64,000 nt of DNA from CAVVST01 sp963750995 (GCA_963750995.1 CAVVST010000002.1:1116001-1180000); one strand, 5' to 3'. Shown: positions 1 through 8,871, counted from the first letter of the stretch. Notes: generated by a model not told the origin, from the sequence alone. Program-made: numbers and translations.

Positions 1-11
1 AGCGGGATCAT
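1..11 (-). CDS. nuoK: NADH-quinone oxidoreductase subunit K, first codons only
   Basis: Only the start is inside the window. Read on the minus strand, the first codons are ATG ATC CCG CT, giving M-I-P-(L), the usual N-terminus of NuoK. The ATG overlaps the TGA of nuoJ as ATGA, the translational coupling expected for nuoJ-nuoK. The rest lies beyond the left edge. The call rests on position, overlap and three residues. Confidence 0.6.
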
Positions 12-541
12 CGATCGCCCTCGCGCCGGGCCAGCAAGACAGCGCCCACCATCGCCACCAGGATCAGGATCGACGTCGCTTCGAACGCGAACACGTATTC
101 GGTAAAGAGGATCCGCCCCAGCGTGCGTACCGAGCCGACCGCCTCGGGACTCCCCTGGGCGGCGACCGGAACGTCGATGCCGTTGACCTGCAGCAGCGCC
201 CACGTCAGCTGCAGCACCAGCAACAGCGCCAGCATCGCGCCAAACCGCCTGATGCCCGGCTGCCGCAGCGGGTGCGTGCGGTCCCATTCGGCCGCATCCT
301 CCTGCGGCGCGTTCAGCAGCATGACGACGAACAGGAACAGCACCATGATGGCGCCGGCGTAGATGATGATCTGCGCGACCGCGACGAACGGCGCGTCGAG
401 CTGGATGTACAGCCCGGCCAGCGCGCCGAACGAGGCGATCAGCATCAGCACGCTGTACATCGGGTTGCGCTGCCCGATCACGAGCGCCGACGCCAGGATG
501 GCGAGCCCCGAGAGCCCCCAAAATGTCAGCGTCTCAAGCAT
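8..541 (-). CDS. nuoJ: NADH-quinone oxidoreductase subunit J (membrane arm)
   Basis: A 177-residue integral membrane subunit of the proton-pumping arm of respiratory complex I. It has hydrophobic segments near residues 5-25, 28-50, 55-77, 100-118 and 150-172, and a conserved NuoJ stretch around residues 53-72 (VAVAQIIIYAGAIMVLFLFV). The length is normal for NuoJ. It lies directly after nuoH, which it overlaps by 8 bases once the nuoH frameshift is repaired, and it overlaps nuoK as ATGA. The absence of nuoI between nuoH and nuoJ is the unusual point. Confidence 0.95.
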   Translation of the reverse strand: MLETLTFWGLSGLAILASALVIGQRNPMYSVLMLIASFGALAGLYIQLDAPFVAVAQIIIYAGAIMVLFLFVVMLLNAPQEDAAEWDRTHPLRQPGIRRFGAMLALLLVLQLTWALLQVNGIDVPVAAQGSPEAVGSVRTLGRILFTEYVFAFEATSILILVAMVGAVLLARREGDR

Positions 542-1558
542 TGAAATAGAGCACCAGCGCGGCGGTGACGACCAGGTTGATCACGGCGGCCGGGAAAAGC
601 CACTTCCAACCGAACTGCATCAACTGGTCGTAGCGGTAGCGCGGAAGCGTCCAGCGCACCCAGATGTAGGTGAAGAGAATCGCGCCGATCTTGATGAGGA
701 ACCAGATCCAGCCGTACCGGGGGGAAGAAACGGTCCATGCCAGCCGCCCAGGTAGAGGTCGGTCGCCACCGCCGACATCGTCGTCATGTTGATGTATTCG
801 GCCTGGGGGAAGAGCGCGAACCGGACCGAGCTGTACTCGGTGTTATAGCCGGCGACCAGCTCCTGCTCGGCTTCCGGGAAGTCGAACGGGGCGCGGTTCG
901 TCTCGGCGACGCCCGCAATCATGTAGATGATGAAACCGATCGGCTGAAGAAACACGTACCACTGCGGGATGAAGCCGAGCCAGGTACCGGCCTGGCTGTC
1001 CACGACCTCGCGCAGCGACAACGATCCGGCGAGCAGGATCACCGCCGCCAGCGCGGTGGCATAGGACAGTTCGTAGCTGATCATCTGCGCCGAAGCGCGC
1101 AGCCCGCCCATCAGCGAGTACTTGCTGTTGGACGACCAGCCGGCCAGGACGATGCCGTAGACGCCCATGGACGTGATCGCGAAAATCACCAGCACGCCGA
1201 CGTTGATATCCGCGACCCCGAGGCTGACCGGTTCGTCCAGCAGCCCGAAGAGCGTCGTCTCGGCGCCCCACGGCACGGTGGCGAATGCCGCGAAGGCGGC
1301 GGTCACCGACAGGATCGGCGCCAGCGTGAAGAGCCACTTGTCGGCGCCCTTCGGCCTCAGCTCCTCCTTCATCAGGAGCTTCAGGATGTCGGCGAGCGGC
1401 TGCAGCAGTCCGTGCGGTCCGACCAGGTAGGGACCGTATCGCTGCTGCATGAAGCCCATGATCTTGCGCTCGGCCAGCACCAGCAGTGCCGACGCGTTGA
1501 TCAGCATGAAGAAGGTGAAGCCGATGATCGCGAGCTGGACTAGAAAGCGGAGATCCAT
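534..1558 (-). CDS. nuoH: NADH-quinone oxidoreductase subunit H, frameshifted near its 3' end
   Basis: NuoH joins the peripheral and membrane arms of complex I and helps form the quinone pocket. The frame from ATG 1558 (GTG 1576 is an alternative) reads a typical NuoH with ERKIMGFMQQRYGPYLVGP near residues 30-48, FAITSMGVYGIVLAGWSSNS and the AETNRAPFDFPEAEQELVAG signature. At the run of six Gs at 719-724 (Cs in the coding strand) the frame breaks. Adding one base restores R-Y-G-W-I-W-F-L-I-K-I-G and carries the protein to a stop at 534-536, ending LVLYFNA. The break sits beside a GTAC tetranucleotide at 714-717. I read it as a one-base assembly deletion rather than a real mutation. Confidence 0.9.
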
Positions 1559-1569
1559 CGGTTTTGTCT

Positions 1570-1638
1570 GAACCACGACGGCACGACGGCCACGAATATA
1601 GAAACGTCACGTCGTGAACGTCGTGTTCGTCGTGGTTC
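1570..1638. repeat. Inverted word repeat in the nuoF-nuoH gap
   Basis: An 11-bp perfect inverted repeat (GAACCACGACG at 1570-1580, CGTCGTGGTTC at 1628-1638) encloses further copies of CACGACG and CGTCGTG. It occupies the position where nuoG would normally lie. It may act as an attenuator or be a leftover repeat. No coding potential is evident. Confidence 0.6.
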
Positions 1639-1643
1639 CATTT

Positions 1644-2951
1644 TCAATGCGCCGCCAGCAGCGGATGCGCCGCTCGCCACGGCGCCGGCAGCGTGCAGCG
1701 GCCCTCGCGCACGTGCGCTTCGTATTCGGCGCGGAACAGCTTCATCGTCGAGAGGACCGGGGTCGCGGCCGCGTCTCCGAACGCGCACAGCGTCTTGCCG
1801 ACGATGTTGTTGGACACGTCGAACAGGAGATCGAGATCCTTGGCCTGCCCTTCCCCGCTCTCGACGCGGGCGAGGAGCTTGAGCAGCCAGTCGGTGCCTT
1901 CGCGGCAGGGCGTGCACTTCCCGCATGATTCGTGGCGGTAGAAATGGAGCAGGTTCATCGCCAGCCACACCATGCACACCGTGTCGTCGAGCACGATCAG
2001 ACCGGCCGAGCCGAGCAGCGAGCCCGCCTTCTGGATGCCGTCGAAGCTGGCCGGCGTGTCGAGCTGATCCGGCAGCATCAACGGCACTGACGACCCGCCC
2101 GGGATGATCGCCTTGAGCGGACGATCGCCGAGCATGCCTCCGGCATGGTCGTAAATCAGTTCGCGCAGCGTCGTATCCATCGACGCTTCGTACACCCCGG
2201 GCCGCTTCACGTGGCCGCTGATGCAGAACAGCTTCGGCCCGCCGTTCTTCTCGGGACCGATCTTCGTAAACCATTCCGGTCCGTTGAGCACGATGAGCGG
2301 CACGTTGCACAACGTCTCGACGTTGTTGACCGCCGTCGGGCACTGGTAGAGGCCGGCGACGGCTGGAAACGGCGGCTTGATCCGTGGCTGCGCCCGCTTG
2401 CCTTCGAGCGATTCGATCAACGCGGTCTCCTCGCCCGCCTCGTAGGCGCCCGCGCCGCGGTGCATGTAAACGTCGCAGTCGAACCCGCTGCCGAGGATGT
2501 TCTTGCCGAGATAGCCGGCCTTGTACGCCTTCTCAATCTCGGCCTCGAGGATTTCCTGCACGTGATAGAACTCGCCGCGGATGTAGATGTAGGCGATCTT
2601 CGCGCCGATCGCGTAGCAGGAAATCGCGCACCCCTCAATCAGCAGATGCGGATTGCGCTCCATCAGCACGTGATCCTTGAAGGTGCCAGGCTCGCTTTCG
2701 TCGGCGTTGCAGCAGATGTACTTGGGCTTGGGCGTGTCCTTGAGCACGAACTGCCACTTCAACCCGGTCGGAAAGCCCGCGCCGCCGCGCCCCCTGAGCC
2801 CGGACGCCTTCACCTGCTCGATGATGTCGTTCGGCTTCAGCGTCAGCGCCTTGCGCAGCCCTTCGTAGCCGCGCTGATTCTTCAGATAGAAATCCAGCGA
2901 ATACGAGTTCGGCTCGCCGACATGCTTTGTAAGGACCGGTTCGTACGCCAT
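1644..2951 (-). CDS. nuoF: NADH-quinone oxidoreductase subunit F (NADH/FMN-binding)
   Basis: The 435-residue NADH-oxidising subunit of complex I, at the cytoplasmic tip of the peripheral arm. GRGGAGFPTG at residues 54-63 is the FMN/NADH glycine-rich loop. A second nucleotide-binding region follows (CNADESEPGTFKDH, RGAGAYEAGEETAL). The N3 4Fe-4S cluster ligands are SCGKCTPCREG (Cys343, 346, 349) and Cys389. Length and order are normal. It is transcribed after nuoE, from which it is separated by a REP-like repeat pair. The expected partner nuoG does not follow it here. Confidence 0.97.
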   Translation of the reverse strand: MAYEPVLTKHVGEPNSYSLDFYLKNQRGYEGLRKALTLKPNDIIEQVKASGLRGRGGAGFPTGLKWQFVLKDTPKPKYICCNADESEPGTFKDHVLMERNPHLLIEGCAISCYAIGAKIAYIYIRGEFYHVQEILEAEIEKAYKAGYLGKNILGSGFDCDVYMHRGAGAYEAGEETALIESLEGKRAQPRIKPPFPAVAGLYQCPTAVNNVETLCNVPLIVLNGPEWFTKIGPEKNGGPKLFCISGHVKRPGVYEASMDTTLRELIYDHAGGMLGDRPLKAIIPGGSSVPLMLPDQLDTPASFDGIQKAGSLLGSAGLIVLDDTVCMVWLAMNLLHFYRHESCGKCTPCREGTDWLLKLLARVESGEGQAKDLDLLFDVSNNIVGKTLCAFGDAAATPVLSTMKLFRAEYEAHVREGRCTLPAPWRAAHPLLAAH

Positions 2952-2958
2952 ATGTTGA

Positions 2959-3029
2959 AGGCGGGTCTAAAGACCCGCCTCTACCAAACCCAAATCTACG
3001 ACCGTAGAGGCGGACCTTTAGGTCCGCCT
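2959..3029. repeat. REP/BIME-like inverted hairpin pair
   Basis: Two short hairpins face each other. AGGCGGGTCT/AGACCCGCCT (2959-2968, 2971-2980) is followed by CTAC. After a 19-bp spacer, GTAG precedes AGGCGGACCT/AGGTCCGCCT (3008-3017, 3020-3029). The GTAG foot and head-to-head arrangement match the REP/BIME pattern known from enterobacteria and pseudomonads. A near-identical unit occurs at 55897-55977. It lies between nuoF and the 3' end of nuoE and supplies the last nuoE codons. Confidence 0.85.
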
Positions 3030-3625
3030 TCCTTGTGTAAATGACAACCCGTGAACGCGGCCTGCCCTTTCGTGCGCATATCTTCGACAAACGCGCGCAC
3101 CCGTTCGGGCGCCAGGCACTCGTGCCAGTCGTCATTCACCATCACGACCGGCGCGCGGTCGCAGGCGCCGAGGCATTCCACTTCGAGCAGCGTGAATGTG
3201 CCGCTGGCGTCGGTCTCCCCGGGCTTGATGCCGATCGCCTCGCTCAGTTCCTGGGTCACACGCTCGGCGCCGCGCAGCGCGCACGACAGCGTGCGGCAGA
3301 CGTTGACCACGTACTTGCCGACCGGCCTGGTGAAGAACATCGTGTAGTACGAGACGACGTCCTCGACCTCGGCGGGCGTGCATCGAATCTGCTGCGCGAC
3401 ATGGGCCATCGCCGCCGCAGTCAGATATCCCTGCTGGTTCTGGGCGAGATAGAGCGCGTAGAGAATCGTCGACTTCCGCTGGTCCGCGGGATACCGCGCC
3501 ACGTTGGCGTCGAATTTGGCTTGGTTCTCCGGCGTGTACTTGAACTCGCCGCCGGGCTCGGCCAGTTTCCGTTCCGATTTGTGGAATCGGGCCGGCGAGT
3601 ACTCCATCGAAGGATGAAAACTCAC
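2996..3625 (-). CDS. nuoE: NADH-quinone oxidoreductase subunit E (2Fe-2S)
   Basis: The 24-kDa thioredoxin-like 2Fe-2S subunit that docks on NuoF. Ligands are the C-x4-C in VCRTLSCALRG and the C-x3-C in CLGACDRAP. I chose GTG 3625 because it overlaps the nuoD stop (GTGA) and has GGAGA upstream. ATG 3607 (MEYSPARF) is the alternative. The last residues (KEGGPKGPPLRS) are translated from the flanking REP-like repeat, so the natural C-terminus has probably been replaced or extended by repeat sequence. Confidence 0.93.
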   Translation of the reverse strand: MSFHPSMEYSPARFHKSERKLAEPGGEFKYTPENQAKFDANVARYPADQRKSTILYALYLAQNQQGYLTAAAMAHVAQQIRCTPAEVEDVVSYYTMFFTRPVGKYVVNVCRTLSCALRGAERVTQELSEAIGIKPGETDASGTFTLLEVECLGACDRAPVVMVNDDWHECLAPERVRAFVEDMRTKGQAAFTGCHLHKEGGPKGPPLRS

Positions 3626-4804
3626 CGGTCGCAGTCTCCCATCACGACATCGTTGGATCCGATCACGGCGACGACGTCGGCAATCAGGCCGCCCTGGACA
3701 AGCTTCGGCAGCGCCTGAATCGCCATGAACGACGGTGCCCGCATCTTGACGCGCCACGGCCGGTTCGTGCCGTCGGAGACGATATAGGTGCCGTGCTCCC
3801 CACGGGGCCCTTCCACCGGGACGTAGGCGTCGCCGGCCGGCACGGTGAACCCCTGCGAGTAGATCAGGAAGTGCTGAATCAGCGCCTCCATCTCGGTGTA
3901 GACCTTGTCCTTCGGCGGCGGCACGACGCGCGGGTCATCGCACGCAAAGGCACCGGTTGGCGTAATGCGCGCGATCGCCTGCTTGCAGATCTTGACGCTC
4001 TCACGCATCTCACGCATGCGCACGCGGTAGCGCGCGAAGACGTCGCCCTCGGTGGCCCTGGGCACCTCGAAGTCGTAGGTCTCGTAGCCGATATACGGGA
4101 AGTATTTCCGGACGTCGTAATCGGACCCGGCGGCGCGTGCGATCGGTCCGAGCAGCCCCCACGCCAGCGCGTCCTCCTGTGTGACCACGCCGACGCCGGT
4201 GGTGCGGCGCAGGAAGATGTCGTTCTTCGTCAGCAGGCCTTCGTACTCGTCAAGCTTGGTTGGAAAGCGCTTGAGGAAGGCGTTGACCGCGTCATGGAAG
4301 CCGCGCGGCAGGTCCTCGCGCAGCCCGCCGATGCGGATATAGCTCGGAAAGAAGCGGAAGCCGGCGATGAGCTCGTTGATGTTCAGCAGCAGCTCCCGCT
4401 CTCGAATGGTGTAGAACAGCATCGAGACGGCGCCGATTTCCATCGAATGTGTGCCGAGCCAGATCAGGTGGCTCGCCAGCCGCTGCAGCTCGGCGAGGAG
4501 TACCCGGATGTCCTTGACCCGCTGCGGCATCTCGAGGCCAAGCAGCTTCTCCACGCACAGCGCATACGCCAGGCTGTTCGACTGCGCGGCCAGGTAATCC
4601 ATGCGCTCGACGAGCGGGATCACCTGCTGCCATCTTCTTCTGCTCCGCCGTCTTCTCGATGCCGGTGTGGAGATACCCGATCGTGGGGGTGGCCGACTGG
4701 ATCATTTCGCCGTCGAGCTCGAGCACGAGGCGCAGCACGCCGTGCGTGCTGGGGTGCTGAGGCCCCATGTTGACGGTCATCGTTTCGGTGCGAAGTTCGG
4801 CCAT
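3622..4804 (-). CDS. nuoD: NADH-quinone oxidoreductase subunit D, frameshifted
   Basis: The 49-kDa subunit that lines the quinone site. From ATG 4804 the protein begins MAELRTETMTVNMGPQHPST and runs to IEKTAEQKK. The frame then changes near 4629-4634, where an extra A turns AAG-TGG-CAG-CAG into AAG-ATG-GCA-GCA. The other frame continues VIPLVERMDYLAAQSNSLAY through GGLREDLPRG, LTKNDIFLRRT and the C-terminal GDCDR. Together they give a normal full-length NuoD of about 393 residues. This is one of the few breaks in the window not beside a GTAC site. It is coupled to nuoE (GTGA) and lies 3 bp after nuoC. Confidence 0.93.
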
Positions 4805-4807
4805 CGG

Positions 4808-5350
4808 TCAGTGGGTGCGCTTGACGCGGTCGCGCGCCATGTTCGCCTTGAATTCTTCCTCGCTGACTTCGAGCGGCTCGTAGGTCTGCGCCGCCTTGCG
4901 GATCTGGACGGGATAGTCCTTGCGCTGCGGATGCCCCTCCCAGTCCTCCGGCATCAGGAGCCGCCGTAAATCGGGATGGCCGTCGAAGACGATCCCGAAC
5001 ATGTCCCACACTTCGCGTTCCAGCCAGCCGGCCGACGGCCAGATACCCTGCACCGTGGGGACAGCCGTCATCTCGGTGGTCCGCACCTTCAGCCGCAGCC
5101 GAAGCCGGTTCGGAACCGACAGGAGGTGGTAGACGACTTCAAAGCGGGGGTCGCGCGGGAAGTAATCCGCCGCCGTCACCTCAGCCAGGACGTTGAAGCG
5201 CAGCGACGGCGCCTCGACCAGCGCCACGCAGGTTGCCACCAGGCGGTCCGCCGGCACGTAGATAGTGGCGAAGTCGACGCTGGCGGCTGGTTCGTACGAG
5301 GCGCCGGGCACGAGCGGACCGAGCGCGTTGATGATAGCGGGAGCATCCAT
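4808..5350 (-). CDS. nuoC: NADH-quinone oxidoreductase subunit C
   Basis: The 30-kDa peripheral-arm subunit, 180 residues, separate from nuoD rather than fused to it. The family signature is present as EREVWDMFGIVFDGHPDLRR followed by LLMPEDWEGHPQRKDYPVQ, near residues 110-148. The C-terminal tail is highly charged. It is separated from nuoB by a 54-bp gap with no clear element. Confidence 0.96.
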   Translation of the reverse strand: MDAPAIINALGPLVPGASYEPAASVDFATIYVPADRLVATCVALVEAPSLRFNVLAEVTAADYFPRDPRFEVVYHLLSVPNRLRLRLKVRTTEMTAVPTVQGIWPSAGWLEREVWDMFGIVFDGHPDLRRLLMPEDWEGHPQRKDYPVQIRKAAQTYEPLEVSEEEFKANMARDRVKRTH

Positions 5351-5404
5351 CTACTGGTGTGTGCGTCGAGAACTCAGTTGATACAGCCCACTAGAAGTGT
5401 TCCG

Positions 5405-5890
5405 TCACGCCCGCGAGCGCGTGATCTTCTGCTGCAGCTGCACGATGCCGTAGATGAGCGACTCGGGCCGGGGCGGGCAACCCGGCACAAACACATCCAC
5501 CGGCACCACCTGGTCCACACCCTGGACGATGGCGTAGTTGTCGAAAACGCCACCGACCGAGGCACAGGCGCCCATCGAGATGACCCATTTCGGGTCGGGC
5601 ATCTGGTCGTAGACGCGGCGCATCGCCGGCGCCATCTTCCTGGACAGCCGGCCAGCGACGATCATCAGGTCCGACTGCCGCGGCGAACCGCGGAACACCT
5701 CGGCGCCGAAACGGGCGATGTCGTAGCGGCTCGCGGCCATCGCCATCATCTCGATGGCGCAGCACGCAAGGCCGAACTGCGCCGGCCAGATCGCCGATTT
5801 CCTCGCCCACTGCACGATCCGCTCGACCGTCGTCGTCAGGATCGGCAGCTCGGGGTCGAGGCCGTGATCGTGGGTTTCAGGGCTTGGCAT
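5405..5890 (-). CDS. nuoB: NADH-quinone oxidoreductase subunit B (N2 4Fe-4S)
   Basis: A 161-residue subunit carrying cluster N2, the last Fe-S centre before quinone. All four ligands are visible: the tandem pair in GLACCAIEMMA (Cys43, 44), GACAS (Cys109) and PGCPPRPE (Cys138). Length is standard. It starts 2 bp after the nuoA stop. Confidence 0.97.
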   Translation of the reverse strand: MPSPETHDHGLDPELPILTTTVERIVQWARKSAIWPAQFGLACCAIEMMAMAASRYDIARFGAEVFRGSPRQSDLMIVAGRLSRKMAPAMRRVYDQMPDPKWVISMGACASVGGVFDNYAIVQGVDQVVPVDVFVPGCPPRPESLIYGIVQLQQKITRSRA

Positions 5891-5892
5891 GA

Positions 5893-6288
5893 TTAGGCCG
5901 CCTTGCGGTCGGCGGTGTTGCGGACACGCGCCGCCGGGCCCCAGTCGAGGACCCCCTTACGCCATACGTAGACGTAGCCGACCGACAGGATCAGAAAAAA
6001 GGTGACCAGCTGCACGAATCCGGGCCAGCCGAGATCGCGCAGCGCCACCGCCCAGGGGTAAAGGAAGGCGATCTCGATGTCGAAGAGCAGGAAGATCATC
6101 GCCACCAGGTAGAACTTGACCGAGTGGCGCTCGCGGGCGTCGCCGACGGCGGGCATGCCGCATTCGTAGGGCGCGAGCTTCTCTGGTGTGGGATTCTTGG
6201 GGCCAAGCAGGATGGACAGGCCGATCATGACGCCGGCAAAGCCGACGCCCAGCACGATCATGATGACTACACCCAGCCAGCCGTCCAT
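5893..6288 (-). CDS. nuoA: NADH-quinone oxidoreductase subunit A
   Basis: A 131-residue membrane subunit and the first gene of the operon. Three transmembrane helices lie near residues 6-28, 60-82 and 90-110. The conserved loop KLAPYECGMPAVGDARERHS is followed by VKFYLVAMIFLLFDIEIAFL, the family hallmark. A GGAG lies just upstream of the ATG. The gene is divergent from a small gene at 6391. Confidence 0.97.
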   Translation of the reverse strand: MDGWLGVVIMIVLGVGFAGVMIGLSILLGPKNPTPEKLAPYECGMPAVGDARERHSVKFYLVAMIFLLFDIEIAFLYPWAVALRDLGWPGFVQLVTFFLILSVGYVYVWRKGVLDWGPAARVRNTADRKAA

Positions 6289-6357
6289 CGCTCCGCTTTC
6301 CGTGTGTGCGTTGGCGTCTTCACTGTCGCGCTTGTGAAGAGTTTCCCAAACCTGTTC

Positions 6358-6386
6358 ATGCTATAGAACCCACCCTGAAAGGTCAA
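6358..6386 (-). promoter_or_regulatory. Candidate sigma-70-type promoter for the nuo operon
   Basis: On the minus strand, TTGACC (6386-6381) is followed after 17 bp by TAGCAT (6363-6358), about 70 nt ahead of the nuoA start. The match to TTGACA/TATAAT is moderate. The promoter is inferred from spacing and position only. Confidence 0.4.
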
Positions 6387-6390
6387 TTCG

Positions 6391-6867
6391 TTGACGGAGT
6401 TGTCTGAAACGTCTTCGCCCATTCGCTTCGCCGTCGTGCCCACCGCCCGTGCGGATGTGCTGCATCGCGCGATCGCCCGCGCGCGTGCCGCCGGGGCGTC
6501 GGCCGTCGTGTCAGGCGGCGAGACGATCGCGCAGGCGCTGAAGGACGCGGATGTGGTGGTGTCGCTCGCGTGGCCGGCGGTCGCCGGTATGCAGACGGCT
6601 GCGCTGGCGGCCATGGCCGCGCGGACACCGGTGATTGTCCTTGAAACAGCGCACACCGCGGAATGGCCGGCGCTCGATCCGCAGACCTGGAGGCCACGCG
6701 GATTCGGCACTGACGCGCCGATTGTCGTCTCGCTCGACCCGCGCGACGAGGAACACTCGCTCGCGCTGGCTATCCAGCGGCTGTCGAGCGACCCCGGGCT
6801 GCGTTCACGACTGGCCGATGCTGCGTATGCCTGGCGGGAGAGACAGCCAGGGCCTAAATCACGATAG
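6391..6867 (+). CDS. Small protein resembling the C-terminal half of a GT4-type glycosyltransferase
   Basis: 158 residues with a TTG start. An in-frame TGA at 6376 excludes a longer form, and AAAGG lies 8 bp upstream. The sequence shows a Rossmann-like pattern seen in the second domain of group-1 glycosyltransferases: DADVVVSLAWPAVAG, then AALAAMAARTPVIVLETAHT, and a tail LAIQRLSSDPGLRSRLADAA that fits the usual final helices. The N-terminal acceptor domain is absent, so this is either a truncated remnant or a stand-alone fold. It is divergent from nuoA. No sugar pathway genes are nearby. The enzymatic function is not established. Confidence 0.55.
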   Translation: MTELSETSSPIRFAVVPTARADVLHRAIARARAAGASAVVSGGETIAQALKDADVVVSLAWPAVAGMQTAALAAMAARTPVIVLETAHTAEWPALDPQTWRPRGFGTDAPIVVSLDPRDEEHSLALAIQRLSSDPGLRSRLADAAYAWRERQPGPKSR

Positions 6868-6878
6868 CCCGAAGGCGT

Positions 6879-6921
6879 CGAAGGTCACGAAACGCTTATC
6901 CCAAAATGATCGTGACCTTCG
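6879..6921. terminator. Hairpin between convergent genes
   Basis: A perfect 12-bp inverted repeat, CGAAGGTCACGA (6879-6890) and TCGTGACCTTCG (6910-6921), with a 19-nt loop. It sits between the 3' ends of the 6391 gene and the SagB-type gene. More CTTCG words follow to 6945. It probably terminates both transcripts. There is no U-tract. Confidence 0.5.
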
Positions 6922-6941
6922 ATCCCTTCGAGTCTTCGTGG

Positions 6942-8547
6942 TTAAGGGCGTTCCCAGGCGTACCCGGGCTCACTGGTCAGGCGCGTGTCTTCGACCGGCA
7001 CGCCCATCGAGAAGTGATACAGGCTCTGCCAGGCCTGCCCGGTCAGCCCGAGCGTGTCGTGGACGGGATCGTCATAAAAGCAGCCGATCCCGGTTGATCG
7101 AGCGTCGAGTGCTTCGGCCTCGAGGTACAGGACCTGGCCGATCAGCCCGCACTCCCAGAACAGCCGCCGGTAGAACCACTCGCCCCGCTCGCGCAGCGTC
7201 TCGAGCCGCGCAATCATCGCCAGGCTGAAGAAACCGTCTTCCGCAATCTCCTGGTCGCAGGAAAGGCGGTTCGCGATCCCCCTGCAATCGAGAGGCACGA
7301 GCAGGAACAGATTCGGCTCGACAGGTTCCCAGAGGAACTCCGGGCGCATCGCCTGCGTCCACTCGGCCTCGCACCCCGTCGTCCCGGAGGTATGCGTAGA
7401 TGCCCGGCACCATGCCCTCGACGCGATGCACGAACAGGACGAGGTGGACCTGCGGCGGCCAGTCAATCGCGTCCCATGGCGACACCGTGGGCTGAAGGCG
7501 GCGCAGCATCGCCACGAACGCATCGCGCCGAAGGCCGCTCTGGGCATCAAAGGCGAGGGCACTTCTGCGCGTCAGGATCACGGAACGCGCCGCAGGTGGT
7601 GCGATGGACGGGTGGTGCGACGGTACCAGGGTGCGAGCGGGTGCAGGGGTACGGCGGTGCGGGGGTGCGGCAGTAAGGTCAGACGGTGAGGGAACGCCGG
7701 GAAATCGGGTCGCCGCCGACACTTCGTCAATGATCGGCCATGAAACGGTCGCGGAACTGAGGCGGTTGGCGCTCCCGGTCCATGCACCTGAGGCGGCCGC
7801 GCGGGCCAACGGAGATGGGGCCTCGTCGAGCAGCGCGCCCGGATCGGCGCGTGTGACCACCGCGAGGCATTCCGGTTCTTCCCGCTCGGCGCCGCCGTAA
7901 TCGGCGTCCCGATCCAGGCCGAGCAGCGCCGCGATCTGCGCATCGCTCCACCGCGTCAACAGCGCCAGACGCCACCCGAGCAGCGCCGCCGCGAAGCGCA
8001 GCGTGCCGATCGCGTGTCCGGCATCGTGCTGGCAGTAGCGAAACGCGCGCTCGCCGTATTTCCACGCCTCGCGCCAGTAGATGGACGACAGGCCCACCAG
8101 GAACGATTCACCGGCGGCCGCATCTGGGGACGTCCGCGCCTCGTCGAACCTGCAGCGCGCTTCGAGCGCATGTTCGCGAACGGCGTAATGCCAGACGCGA
8201 CCATCACGGACAACGTAGGTTTCGGTGGGATGGAGATTGCCGCTCGACGGGTTGACGCGCAGCGCCCAGCGCGAGTTGCCGAACTGTTTCCACGCCGACA
8301 GCCCCATCGAGCAACGTAGGAACTCGCCAATCGAGTCGTCTGTGATGGGTGCCGGTGTGACGCCGCCGTCGAAGAGCGCGTCGTACGACACGTCGGCCGC
8401 CAGGGCGCGCCGAGGGAGATCGAGCAGCGGGGCGCCGGCGTACCGGCGAAACGGATCGGGCTGGGTCGCCCAGTCGAGCCGGCCGAACGACCGCGCGAAA
8501 CGGTTGAAATGGTGCTTCGTCTGCTCGTGGTACCTGAGCGCGATCAC
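6942..8547 (-). CDS. SagB-type (nitroreductase-fold) dehydrogenase with two domains, frameshifted
   Basis: An FMN-dependent oxidoreductase of the SagB/ThcOx type, about 535 residues once a frameshift is repaired. The N-terminus YHEQTKHHFNRFARSFGRLDW and the motif RVNPSSGNLHPTETYVV are typical of SagB-type proteins. A second nitroreductase domain begins near residue 320 (VILTRRSALAFDAQSGLRRD). At 7374-7377 four Cs (Gs in the coding strand) replace three. The other frame carries the C-terminal part (CEAEWTQAMRPEFLWEPVEP to PGYAWERP). A low-complexity Pro/His linker joins the domains. No azole-peptide cyclase, protease or precursor gene is nearby, so the substrate is unknown. Confidence 0.8.
7602..7682 (+). 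repeat. G-rich word array inside the SagB-type gene
   Basis: Degenerate copies of GGTGCG/GGGTGCG are packed together here. On the coding strand they give the low-complexity linker between the two nitroreductase domains. The same words recur in the intergenic hairpin at 46928-46960, so this may be inserted repeat sequence that stayed in frame. Confidence 0.45.
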
Positions 8548-8553
8548 GTTGTG

Positions 8554-8583
8554 GTAGACGGAGGCCTTAAGGCCTCCGACTAC
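8554..8583. repeat. REP-like hairpin with GTAG/CTAC feet
   Basis: GTAG, a one-base spacer, CGGAGGCC-TTAA-GGCCTCCG, a one-base spacer, CTAC: an almost perfect palindrome. The CTA of the right foot (8580-8582) is the stop codon of the small minus-strand gene. An equivalent copy is at 51322-51350. Confidence 0.8.
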
Positions 8584-8840
8584 TTCGACAGCTGCGTGAT
8601 GCGCTTGTCGAGCTCGGCAATGGCGTTCCCGATCTGCTGCTTACGCGCAGCATGCGTCGTCAGCTCCAGCTGGCGCTGCATTTCGGTACGCGCCAGGCGG
8701 CACGATTCGAGCTGCCTGGACCGCTCGGGATCGCCGCCCTTCGCCGCCTGTCGTGCCTTCTTCTTTTCCTCTTCGCGCTCTTCCATGCGCTCGGCGAGGC
8801 GGGATTCCGCGTCGACGAGTCCTTCTCCGGCGTCACCCAT
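8580..8840 (-). CDS. Small charged coiled-coil protein, unknown function
   Basis: 86 residues, very rich in Glu, Arg, Lys and Gln and without hydrophobic stretches. The central part (RLAERMEEREEEKKKARQAA, then SRQLESCRLARTEMQRQLEL) predicts a long helix or coiled coil. Its stop codon comes from the adjacent REP-like repeat. It is divergent from lhr with a 31-bp gap. I recognise no family. Confidence 0.5.
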   Translation of the reverse strand: MGDAGEGLVDAESRLAERMEEREEEKKKARQAAKGGDPERSRQLESCRLARTEMQRQLELTTHAARKQQIGNAIAELDKRITQLSK

Positions 8841-8871
8841 GTATCTGATTATACGGATCTAAGATGAGATT

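Noticed and set aside
2959..3029. Simple intrinsic terminator
   Set aside because: There is no U-tract, two hairpins face each other, and a near-copy 53 kb away shares both stems and feet. A mobile repeat explains this better.
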